Assembly: GCA_937895985.1 (NCBI GenBank)
Contig: CALBKL010000317.1
Span: forward strand, 1 to 6,722
Source of the DNA: an uncultured Solobacterium sp.
GTDB taxonomy: Bacteria; Bacillota_I; Bacilli_A; Erysipelotrichales; Erysipelotrichaceae
Reading direction: 5' to 3'
Length of the DNA: 6,722 nt
The notes beneath the pieces are model-generated. The model was not told the origin of the DNA, did no database searches, and saw only the letters and a program-made list of their open reading frames with translations. This document shows positions 1-5,751 of the stretch, piece by piece. Both the position numbers and the translations under genes were made by a program. The number at the start of each line of letters is the position of its first letter. Position 1 is the first letter of the stretch.

Positions 1-54
1 GTGGTTATCATTTACCATATCTTCTATTTGATTTCTCATTGCTTTGTAATCCAT
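1..54 (-). CDS. Start of an unidentified gene, cut by the window edge
   Basis: Only the first 18 codons are present, reading MDYKAMRNQIEDMVNDNH and continuing off the left edge without a stop. The start is supported by a strong Shine-Dalgarno, AAAGGAGAT at 61-69, six bases upstream of the ATG. A second in-frame ATG at 70-72 would add six residues, but it lies upstream of that SD and is unlikely to be used. The gene follows the MFS gene on the same strand with only 42 bases between them. The visible residues look like an amphipathic N-terminal helix. Some M20-type dipeptidases begin in a roughly similar way, but this is far too little to assign a function. That it is a gene is fairly sure; its product is unknown. 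Confidence 0.65.
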   Translation of the reverse strand, partial: MDYKAMRNQIEDMVNDNH

Positions 55-60
55 GTTTTT

Positions 61-69
61 ATCTCCTTT
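61..69 (-). promoter_or_regulatory. Ribosome binding site of the edge gene
   Basis: AAAGGAGAT on the minus strand lies six bases before the ATG at 52-54. It is the main evidence that the truncated frame at the left edge is a real gene, and it favours that ATG over the in-frame one at 70-72. Confidence 0.7.
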
Positions 70-75
70 CATGGC

Positions 76-95
76 AAAAGGGAGATTGCCCTCCC
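76..95 (-). terminator. Possible weak terminator after the MFS gene
   Basis: On the minus strand GGGAG (91-95) pairs with CTCCC (80-84) around a six-base loop and is followed by TTTT (76-79). The stem is only five pairs and the U-run is short, so termination would be partial. It sits between the MFS stop codon and the SD of the next gene. The loop bases can also pair with a segment just downstream (73-77), so it may be a regulatory fold rather than a plain terminator. Confidence 0.4.
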
Positions 96-96
96 C

Positions 97-1110
97 TTAT
101 CTTAAAATTTCCTGTTCTTTTGTTTTTTGCTTTTCTTCTGTTTTACTTTCATTTTGACTGTACGCAATACAGATTGCCTGCAGGATTGGCAAATGCATCG
201 TCTCTAAACTCATGATAATAATTCCTGAGATAATAAAGCCTAAATCAAATCTAAAGTTTAACAATAATACGCAATACATAAACGCAACAATCGCTAAGTA
301 AATCTTAAAGAACTTTTCCTTTTTGCGAGATTTTAATAAACGTATTGTCACAAAGAGATTTAAGAATAATGCAATAATACCTACAACACCTTTTGTAATA
401 CCGTTAATAACCGGTTTTACTTTTAAAATATTAATGAGATAGAATGCATAGGTTTGGGTTAAAGATGTTGAGGATACCCAAACTAAGAATGTTAAGGCTA
501 ATGCAATATATTGACCATATGTTAGGATGACTTTCTCTGTATTGGCTTGCTTACGAGTATTCAGTTCATTTTTCTCCATGATAAAGAAGAACGCTATTCC
601 ACTGATGATTAAAACTGATACTTGCGTATATAGAGATATGTATATATTTGTATTACCAATAAGACCACCTAAAAAGTATCCCAGTGTACCACCAAAACTA
701 AAGGCAGTTGCAACCTTAGTGATAATTGAAGAGCGATCGCTCATTGGCACAAATTGAATCATGTAGAAAGGAATCCCTATCATAAGACCTGACACAAAGG
801 CACCTGCAAGAAATCTAGCAAATAGTAAACTAGTCGTTGTATGCGCATTTATAAATAAAATCTGTGCAATTGCATAACAGAAACAACTGAATACAACAAT
901 ATATTTTGCATATATCTTTTGATACAGATTTGACCATAAATAGGAAAATGTAAAACTAGCAAATGACATCATTGAAAATGCATAGCCAAATACTTTACTA
1001 CCAAAGCCATGCATATTAAACAGTGTTGGTGTTACAGGATGTGCAAGATTCGCAGCTATCCCACATAACCCATATACCAAAATCATCGCAAGCATCTTCT
1101 TATGATTCAT
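97..1110 (-). CDS. MFS-type multi-pass transporter, short form with about ten membrane segments
   Basis: This 337-residue, strongly hydrophobic protein is probably a cytoplasmic-membrane transporter of the major facilitator superfamily. Hydrophobic stretches lie at about residues 7-27, 40-60, 69-88, 95-117, 131-153 and 157-178. A polar loop follows (179-197), then stretches at about 199-219, 235-257, 268-285 and 288-315. This six-plus-four pattern around a central cytoplasmic loop is that of MFS proteins, and the segment RFLAGAFVSGLMIGIPFY fits MFS helix 4. Helices 11 and 12 are absent: the chain ends in a charged Lys/Glu/Gln tail (318-337). Family members usually have about 400 residues and 12 helices. 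Loop 2-3 does not carry a clean GxLaDrxGrk motif. The start has an AGGGGG SD at 1116-1121 and a good promoter upstream. Substrate is unknown; sugar or drug efflux are both possible. Confidence 0.75.
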   Translation of the reverse strand: MNHKKMLAMILVYGLCGIAANLAHPVTPTLFNMHGFGSKVFGYAFSMMSFASFTFSYLWSNLYQKIYAKYIVVFSCFCYAIAQILFINAHTTTSLLFARFLAGAFVSGLMIGIPFYMIQFVPMSDRSSIITKVATAFSFGGTLGYFLGGLIGNTNIYISLYTQVSVLIISGIAFFFIMEKNELNTRKQANTEKVILTYGQYIALALTFLVWVSSTSLTQTYAFYLINILKVKPVINGITKGVVGIIALFLNLFVTIRLLKSRKKEKFFKIYLAIVAFMYCVLLLNFRFDLGFIISGIIIMSLETMHLPILQAICIAYSQNESKTEEKQKTKEQEILR

Positions 1111-1137
1111 CTCTTCCCCCTATGGCTCATTACTAGC

Positions 1138-1165
1138 ATCATACAGTACAGTTTGGAAATCTCAA
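1138..1165 (-). promoter_or_regulatory. Sigma-A-like promoter of the MFS gene
   Basis: On the minus strand, TTGAGA (1160-1165, five of six consensus bases) is separated by 16 bases from TATGAT (1138-1143, five of six). Transcription would start near 1131, giving a leader of about 20 bases before the ATG at 1110. The promoter lies downstream of the ptsI terminator, so the MFS gene appears to be its own unit. A GTTTG/CAAAC inverted repeat (1151-1155 and 1163-1167) overlaps the -35 box and could be an operator. Confidence 0.65.
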
Positions 1166-1194
1166 ACACTACTGCTTTTTTCTATATCAAATAT

Positions 1195-1229
1195 AAAAAA
1201 CGCCGCATAAGTTTAGCTTATACAGCGTT
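1195..1229 (-). terminator. Rho-independent terminator of ptsI
   Basis: On the minus strand AACGC (1225-1229 read in reverse) pairs with GCGTT (1199-1203). An internal G-C pair with mismatches on either side follows, and then an inner ATAAG/CTTAT stem around a five-base loop. The stem runs straight into TTTTTT (1195-1200). It begins ten bases after the ptsI stop codon. Confidence 0.88.
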
Positions 1230-1239
1230 GTATATTAGA

Positions 1240-2946
1240 CTACTTTGAAATTGTATTCTTGATTAGTTCTACAACTTCTGCTTCTGTAGAGGAAGCGACT
1301 GCCTTTTCAGCTAGTTCCTTCATCTTAGCATAACTCAAGGAATTGATAATCTTACGTGCTGGTAAGATAGATGTCGCGCTCATTGAGAACTCATCTAATC
1401 CTAAACCAAGTAAGATTGGTGCAGCTAACTCATCGCCAGCCATTTCACCACACATACCACACCACTTACCTTCTTTGTGTGCACCATCGATAGCCATCTT
1501 AATTAAACGTAATACAGATGGGTTTAATGGCTGATAGAGATAAGATACTGGCTGACTCATACGGTCAGCAGCCATAGAGTACTGAATCAAGTCGTTTGTA
1601 CCGATGGAGAAGAAATCAGCTTCCTTTGCTAATTGATCCGCAAGTACTGCTGCAGCAGGTATTTCAATCATGATACCGACTTGTACATCACCGACAGTTA
1701 CACCTTCTGCGATTAACTTCGCACGTTCTTCATCATATACAGACTTTGCTTCACGGAATTCTGCGACAGTCGCAATCATCGGGAACATGATACATAACTT
1801 ACCAAATGCAGAAGCACGTAATAGTGCACGTAACTGAACACGGAAGATATCCTTACGTGATAAGCAGAAACGAACAGCACGAACACCTAAGAATGGGTTC
1901 ATCTCCTCTTCAAACTGATAGTAACTTAACTTCTTATCACCACCGATATCAAGTGTACGAATAACAACTTGCTTGCCATTCATACCTTCAAGAACTGATT
2001 TATATGCCGCAAACTGCATGTCTTCGTTAGGGAAATCATTTTCACTCTTCATGTAGAGGAATTCTGTACGGAATAGACCTACACCTTCACCACCATTTGC
2101 CTTTACCGCATCAACGTCAGCTGGAGAACCAATGTTACCAACAAGTTCAACCTTATGACCATCAACAGATACGGATGGCTTATCCTTTAGAGCCTTTAGA
2201 GCTTCCTTATTTGAACGGAACTCTTCAGCACGCTTTGTATATTCCTCAATCTGTTCTTCTGTTGGATTCGTGATTACTTCACCATTGATTGCATCTAAGA
2301 TAACTAAATCACCAGATTTTAATGTATTTAAGATATCCGTTACACCAACGATTGCTGGAATCTCTAAGGAACGCGCCATGATAGCGCTATGGCTTGTACG
2401 TCCACCGATTTCAGTCGCAAATCCCTTTGCGAATTCCTTATTTAAGGAACCTGTATCAGATGGTGTTAAGTCCTTAGCAACTACAACTACTGGTTCATTT
2501 AATGTGCTTAAGTTAGGAATTTCATTTCCTGTAATATTGCATAGTAAGCGGAATGATACGTCTTTAATATCTGCCGCTCTTGCACGCATGTATTCATCAT
2601 CCATGCTTTCAAACATAGAAATCATCATCTTAGATACACAATCTGCTGCGTATTCAGCATTCACTGAATTTGATGTAATTTCATTTTCAATTGAAGCACG
2701 GAATTCTGGGTCACCTATCATCATAAGATGTGCATCAAAAATAGCTAACTCTTCTTCTGCTAATGTCTTTGATGCGACTTCTTTAATCTGTTCAATATCA
2801 GCGATTGTCTTTGTAAATGCACTATCCAACTTCTTTAATTCGTCCTCTGGATTTGCGCTTGTCTGTACAATCTTAAGAACTGGTTGTTCCAACTTATATA
2901 CTTTTGCAATTGCAATTCCCTGTGATGCTGCTATACCTTTCAACAT
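1240..2946 (-). CDS. ptsI: Phosphoenolpyruvate-protein phosphotransferase (PTS Enzyme I)
   Basis: Enzyme I is the cytoplasmic first enzyme of the phosphotransferase sugar-uptake system. It takes phosphate from PEP onto a histidine and passes it to HPr. At 568 residues it has the usual bacterial length. The N-terminal part (about 1-145) is the HPr-binding helical region. The phosphohistidine domain has GGRTSHSAIMAR at 182-193, with catalytic His186. The C-terminal PEP-binding barrel (about 250-540) shows LFRTEFLYM (290-298, Arg293), Arg330 in VIRTLDIGGDK, the metal-ligand region MIEIPAA (Glu428), GTNDLIQY (Asn451, Asp452), and GMCGEMAGD with catalytic Cys498. All expected active residues are present. 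The start, MLKGIAAS, matches the family, and AGGAGGTT (2954-2961) lies seven bases upstream. Unusually, the gene upstream is not ptsH but a 107-residue unknown protein. A cre box 46 bases before the start suggests CcpA control. The gene ends in TAG and its own terminator. Confidence 0.97.
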   Translation of the reverse strand: MLKGIAASQGIAIAKVYKLEQPVLKIVQTSANPEDELKKLDSAFTKTIADIEQIKEVASKTLAEEELAIFDAHLMMIGDPEFRASIENEITSNSVNAEYAADCVSKMMISMFESMDDEYMRARAADIKDVSFRLLCNITGNEIPNLSTLNEPVVVVAKDLTPSDTGSLNKEFAKGFATEIGGRTSHSAIMARSLEIPAIVGVTDILNTLKSGDLVILDAINGEVITNPTEEQIEEYTKRAEEFRSNKEALKALKDKPSVSVDGHKVELVGNIGSPADVDAVKANGGEGVGLFRTEFLYMKSENDFPNEDMQFAAYKSVLEGMNGKQVVIRTLDIGGDKKLSYYQFEEEMNPFLGVRAVRFCLSRKDIFRVQLRALLRASAFGKLCIMFPMIATVAEFREAKSVYDEERAKLIAEGVTVGDVQVGIMIEIPAAAVLADQLAKEADFFSIGTNDLIQYSMAADRMSQPVSYLYQPLNPSVLRLIKMAIDGAHKEGKWCGMCGEMAGDELAAPILLGLGLDEFSMSATSILPARKIINSLSYAKMKELAEKAVASSTEAEVVELIKNTISK

Positions 2947-2991
2947 GTTTTAGAACCTCCTGGTTGTATAGGATATATCTGTTTACAGTAA

Positions 2992-3005
2992 TGGAAACGG
3001 TTACA
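2992..3005. promoter_or_regulatory. Catabolite-responsive element (cre, CcpA binding site) upstream of ptsI
   Basis: The plus strand reads TGGAAACGGTTACA, which matches every position of the cre consensus TGNAARCGNWWWCA. The flanks are also A/T, as in extended cre versions. The site is centred about 52 bases upstream of the ptsI start codon, in the intergenic leader. CcpA with seryl-phosphorylated HPr binds such sites to repress or activate carbon genes. The direction of the effect here depends on where transcription begins, which I cannot fix. Confidence 0.85.
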
Positions 3006-3010
3006 TTTTA
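3005..3010 (-). promoter_or_regulatory. Possible -10 box of a ptsI promoter
   Basis: TAAAAT on the minus strand lies immediately upstream of the cre box, sharing one base with it. It would place the start of transcription near 2998, inside the cre. No convincing -35 hexamer is found 16-18 bases upstream, in a T-rich stretch. The region is AT-rich enough that such a hexamer could occur by chance. Confidence 0.3.
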
Positions 3011-3088
3011 TTCAAAAATAAAAAGTAAGAATTTCCGCATCAATACAGCATTTTTAACATCTATATCTGTAGTTCATTTTAACATTTT

Positions 3089-3412
3089 TCAAATATCTAG
3101 GCAACGAACGAATTCTTCAACCGCTTCTTTTTTTAATCGATAATATGATGATTTTGCATAGTAGTTACAGTACCAATTTCTTGGTGATTGATCTAGAAAA
3201 TCATGCTTGATAATGCATACAGTATCTGAAGAACAATTCTCCATCACATGCTCAATCATATGTCCTATCCCTTTTTGAACATAGGTAGCTGTTCTTTCAT
3301 GAACTTCATGACTATCGCCAATTAACTCTCGCGTTTTCTCCCGGCGATAGATTCTTCCTAAACTCTCTAATAGTTTAACTTTCTCATCGTATGGTAAACG
3401 TTGTAATTTCAT
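3089..3412 (-). CDS. Small uncharacterised protein, possibly MG284/MPN403-like or ArpU-like
   Basis: The protein has 107 residues, with no signal peptide and no membrane segment. It is mostly helical and charged: residues 8-30 are Lys/Glu/Arg-rich, and a mixed core (42-70) contains two histidines (51, 55) and two cysteines (60, 66). The C-terminal segment NWYCNYYAKSSYYRLKKEA (79-97) resembles the 'SxSxYYRxKKxAL..F' helix of phage ArpU-type regulators and of the Mollicutes MG284/MPN403 family. I recall this likeness from memory and rate it weak. A DNA- or RNA-polymerase-associated role is only a guess. The start has GAGGGGAT at 3422-3429, about 11 bases away if counted from the G-run, which is rather long; no alternative Met occurs before residue 52. 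It follows the strong hpf terminator, so it needs its own promoter, and I could not find a convincing one. No terminator separates it from ptsI, so the two may be cotranscribed. It ends in TGA. Confidence 0.72.
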   Translation of the reverse strand: MKLQRLPYDEKVKLLESLGRIYRREKTRELIGDSHEVHERTATYVQKGIGHMIEHVMENCSSDTVCIIKHDFLDQSPRNWYCNYYAKSSYYRLKKEAVEEFVRCLDI

Positions 3413-3538
3413 GTGACATAGATCCCCTCAAACCTATATACACAGTATGAATGACTTTCCTGCTACAGTGTTTAAATTTCCAGTATTACTATCCTTTTTA
3501 TCTCTTTATTCCAGATTCTCTGTACTTTTCTTTCCTAT

Positions 3539-3562
3539 AAAAAAATCGGGACTTCTCCCGAT
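3539..3562 (-). terminator. Rho-independent terminator of hpf
   Basis: On the minus strand ATCGGGA pairs perfectly with TCCCGAT (3556-3562 with 3545-3551... seven bases in each arm, allowing for the antisense order) around a four-base loop. It is followed by seven T residues ending at 3539. It starts 12 bases after the hpf stop codon and is the clearest terminator in the window. Confidence 0.92.
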
Positions 3563-3574
3563 CAATGAATCATG

Positions 3575-4102
3575 TTATTTACTTCCCTCTAGCAAGCCAT
3601 ATCCACCGCTAGAGCGACGATATACAACAGATACAGTTTCTGTTTCATCATCTGTATAGATGTAGAAGTTATGTCCACTTAATTCCATCTTCATGATAGC
3701 AGTATCAAGGTCCATTTCTTCAGCGTTTACTGTCTTTGTCTTTACTGGAATAGAATTCTCTTCTTCCACAAGTTGTGAGTCAATAAACGCATTTGCAAGA
3801 TGCTCACGATGCTTTTTATTTAATCTAGTCTTTTGACGACGAATTTGGTCTTCTAACTTATCAATCGCTAAATCTACTGCAGCATAGAAGTCATTATTTA
3901 CAACTTCTGCTCTTAAAATACCTACACGTGATGGGATTGTAACTTCTACCTTCTGAGAGTTTGGATAAACTCTGGCAAGTACACGCGCAATCGTGTTTTC
4001 ATCGATGAGTAAGTACTTATCTAAAGCTGATAATTTCTCCTCAATCTTTGCGCGCATTGCTGGTGTAACATCGATATTCTTACCTACAATTTCAAATCTC
4101 AT
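3575..4102 (-). CDS. hpf: Ribosome hibernation promoting factor, long form
   Basis: Long HPF binds the 30S subunit near the decoding centre and pairs 70S ribosomes into inactive 100S dimers during slow growth or stress. With the start at 4102 the protein has 175 residues, normal for the long form. The N-terminal S30AE domain is at about 1-100: MRFEIVGKNIDVTPAMRAKI, then AEVVNNDFYAAVDLAIDKLEDQIRRQKTR split across 65-93. After an acidic linker (112-126) the C-terminal dimerisation domain (about 127-173) shows the family hallmarks MELSGHNFYIY and VVYRRSSGGYGLLEG. An in-frame ATG at 4204 would add 34 residues, but these resemble no HPF. The consensus AGGAGGT sits five bases before the ATG at 4102, and a TATAAT box overlaps the upstream start. 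It has its own terminator, so it looks monocistronic. The secA/prfB genes that often follow hpf in Bacilli are not here. Confidence 0.96.
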   Translation of the reverse strand: MRFEIVGKNIDVTPAMRAKIEEKLSALDKYLLIDENTIARVLARVYPNSQKVEVTIPSRVGILRAEVVNNDFYAAVDLAIDKLEDQIRRQKTRLNKKHREHLANAFIDSQLVEEENSIPVKTKTVNAEEMDLDTAIMKMELSGHNFYIYTDDETETVSVVYRRSSGGYGLLEGSK

Positions 4103-4107
4103 ACAAT

Positions 4108-4114
4108 ACCTCCT
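4108..4114 (-). promoter_or_regulatory. Ribosome binding site that fixes the hpf start
   Basis: AGGAGGT on the minus strand lies five bases before the ATG at 4100-4102. That ATG begins the conserved HPF N-terminus, so the longer frame from 4204 is not needed. Confidence 0.85.
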
Positions 4115-4122
4115 GTATGTGC

Positions 4123-4155
4123 TTGAGATACACTCAAAACAACTATAATTGTTTT
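4123..4155 (-). repeat. Two adjacent inverted repeats in the hpf leader
   Basis: AAAACAA (4136-4142) and TTGTTTT (4149-4155) form a perfect seven-base inverted repeat with a six-base spacer. Just nearer the gene, TTGAG (4123-4127) and CTCAA (4133-4137) form a five-base one. The two share bases 4136-4137, so as RNA hairpins they could not both form completely. They could act as an operator or as a leader structure ahead of the SD; no known motif is recognised. Confidence 0.45.
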
Positions 4156-4192
4156 CAATGATACTCTTCGCACTTCTTGTATTTATGTCTAT

Positions 4193-4198
4193 ATTATA
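4193..4198 (-). promoter_or_regulatory. Probable -10 box of the hpf promoter
   Basis: TATAAT, a perfect -10 hexamer, gives a predicted start near 4186 and a leader of about 84 bases. The hexamer 17 bases upstream (CAAAAA) is a poor -35 box, so an activator or a different sigma factor may be involved. A second hexamer, TATAGT (4142-4147), lies inside the inverted repeat but also lacks a -35 box. Confidence 0.5.
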
Positions 4199-4245
4199 CA
4201 TCATAAATCAGATTATTTTTGTATTCGATGTGAATATTCCGTGAT

Positions 4246-4277
4246 AAAAAACTTCACCTTTTACAGTGAAGTTTTTT
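4246..4277 (-). terminator. Terminator of the kinase-DUF2779 operon, overlapping the coding end
   Basis: A perfect 12-base inverted repeat, AAAAAACTTCAC (4246-4257) and GTGAAGTTTTTT (4266-4277), has an eight-base loop. On the minus strand the stem ends in a run of T. The last codons of the DUF2779 gene form one arm, and its TAA stop (4261-4263) lies in the loop. Because both arms are A/T-tailed, the hairpin could also stop plus-strand transcription. Confidence 0.88.
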
Positions 4278-5739
4278 GAACCAATTCAAATAGCCATTTT
4301 AGTACAACTGTCATTGCATAGGTATCCATACCACAATATGCCTTTAAGTCAGCGATACTCTTTTCAATATCTTCATTATCAATATTCTTATCTAAATTAC
4401 GCCATTCAAATACAGCGTCCATACCTTGTTGGATATCTAGGTCATGATAGCCTGGATCATCCATCATTGCCATAATGGTTTTTAATGACCACTGTCCCTT
4501 CATCCGTGTATCGTAAATAACACCTGTTGAAAATGGCAACTGTAGATCTTCCATGCGTGCATTGATGTGTAATAGGTCCTTTGCGTATTCAGGATACATA
4601 TCTGCTAACTCTTGAATACGAATCTTTTCAGCACCTTCTGCGTTATAAGCAAGTACCGTTCCTTCCTTAGGAATCGAATGAATTAAATGTTCTGCCATGT
4701 CCTTACGGTTATCATGGATATTGAGATAGACTTCGTGCTCGATTCTACCATCTTCATGCATGATATGTAGAGAATATTCAAATGGCAATACATCATACGG
4801 ATTCATTCCTTCATATGGTGGAATCGCAAAACGCTCCCATTCAAAATCAATACAGGTAATCGGATAATGAATGTAACCTAACCAGTTTGCCAAGGCATTG
4901 TAGTCAACATATTGTCCACCATTTCGGTCTGCTTGGATTTGCGCAAACTGTTGAGAAGAACCTTCGATACGTTCTGGATCTGCATCTCTAAGATATAATC
5001 TTCCTTCTTCATACATCTGTCGCTTAAATCTTGAAGCAATCAGTGTCAAAATAGAATTATCCGGTAACTGTTTTTCGTGTGGGAAACAATCATCATAGTA
5101 TAAACATTTTTGACGTGTCATACATTGTGGTTTCCGGATTGGTTCTCCTACCGTTTCAAACGTACAGGATTCCATCTGCTGTAATAAATAATGCAAATCA
5201 TGTAAGTTATCATAGATGGCTTCTTTGATATCTACTGTAGGATTATTTTTATCATTATAGAAAGATGTACTGACGATAAATAATTCATGTGGATCTAATT
5301 CTTTTCCTCTACGGTAGTTTTTATTAAGATGGATCATATAAATATCTTTGATTCTAATATTTAATCCCTCTAATACCCATACCGTATCACAATAGAACTG
5401 CATATCATCCGCATGTGGAAATAAACCAACAAATAGAAAATACAGATCCCATCCATCTTGATTGCGATGTAAGAATGGTGCTTTAATACGTAATTGTTTG
5501 TATTCAAAACGTGCTTTGACAAGCCAGTCATATTCCTGTAAAGCACTCATAGCTAAGCTAGCGTCATCACCCTGTTTACCAAGAAAATGGTTAGTTACAC
5601 CTAGCTTATTACAAGCTAGCTCACTAACCTCTTCATCCAATCTTACAAATGGCTGAAACTTTCTCTTTTCCGCTTGCATTTCGTTTAGAAATAAGCGGGG
5701 ACAGCGCGTATATTTCTTACAATCAGAAATATGAAACAT
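4261..5739 (-). CDS. DUF2779-domain protein with DnaQ-like exonuclease fold and Cas4/RecB-like N-terminus
   Basis: This 492-residue soluble protein is of unknown cellular role. The C-terminal half (about 290-487) matches the DUF2779 pattern: TCIDFEWERFAIPPYEG with Asp298 and Glu300, LPFEYSLHI (318-326), VLAYNAEGAEKIRIQELA (362-379), RMEDL (395-399), WSLKTIMAMM (417-426), and YCGMDTYAM with Asp472. These give D-x-E and a later Asp as in DEDD 3'-5' exonucleases. The N-terminal half looks like a RecB/Cas4-type PD-(D/E)XK domain: CKKYTRCPRLFL (7-18) at the front and a Cys-x5-Cys-x5-Cys cluster (206, 212, 218). With Cys13 these could hold an iron-sulfur cluster. However, the acidic and E-x-K catalytic residues normally in the middle (about 80-125) are not visible: the stretch after GWDLY reads FLFVGLFP. 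It starts 12 bases after the ROK kinase stop, with GAGGAG close to its ATG, so the two are probably cotranscribed. Confidence 0.8.
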   Translation of the reverse strand: MFHISDCKKYTRCPRLFLNEMQAEKRKFQPFVRLDEEVSELACNKLGVTNHFLGKQGDDASLAMSALQEYDWLVKARFEYKQLRIKAPFLHRNQDGWDLYFLFVGLFPHADDMQFYCDTVWVLEGLNIRIKDIYMIHLNKNYRRGKELDPHELFIVSTSFYNDKNNPTVDIKEAIYDNLHDLHYLLQQMESCTFETVGEPIRKPQCMTRQKCLYYDDCFPHEKQLPDNSILTLIASRFKRQMYEEGRLYLRDADPERIEGSSQQFAQIQADRNGGQYVDYNALANWLGYIHYPITCIDFEWERFAIPPYEGMNPYDVLPFEYSLHIMHEDGRIEHEVYLNIHDNRKDMAEHLIHSIPKEGTVLAYNAEGAEKIRIQELADMYPEYAKDLLHINARMEDLQLPFSTGVIYDTRMKGQWSLKTIMAMMDDPGYHDLDIQQGMDAVFEWRNLDKNIDNEDIEKSIADLKAYCGMDTYAMTVVLKWLFELVQKTSL

Positions 5740-5751
5740 AAAACTCCTCTA

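Noticed and set aside
61..95. A preQ1-I riboswitch in front of the edge gene
   Set aside because: The pairing layout is superficially similar, but the conserved loop and A-rich tail of preQ1-I are absent.
2270..2953. A 227-codon open frame on the plus strand
   Set aside because: It lies antisense to ptsI codons almost throughout, has no SD, and its composition is what an Enzyme I gene gives when read backwards.
2904..3143. A 79-codon plus-strand frame over the ptsI leader
   Set aside because: It spans the cre box and intergenic AT-rich DNA, has no SD, and overlaps two real genes at its ends.
3447..3659. A 70-codon plus-strand frame across the hpf 3' end
   Set aside because: It has no SD, runs through the hpf terminator and then antisense to hpf; no protein motif is seen.
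4103..4204. N-terminal extension of hpf from an in-frame ATG at 4204
   Set aside because: The 34 extra residues do not resemble HPF, the start lacks an SD, and a perfect -10 box overlaps it; the consensus SD and family N-terminus fix the start at 4102.
4220..4245. A SigH-like promoter (GGAAT ... GAAT) upstream of hpf
   Set aside because: The two parts are only about eight bases apart, too close for the SigH spacing, so the TATAAT box is preferred.
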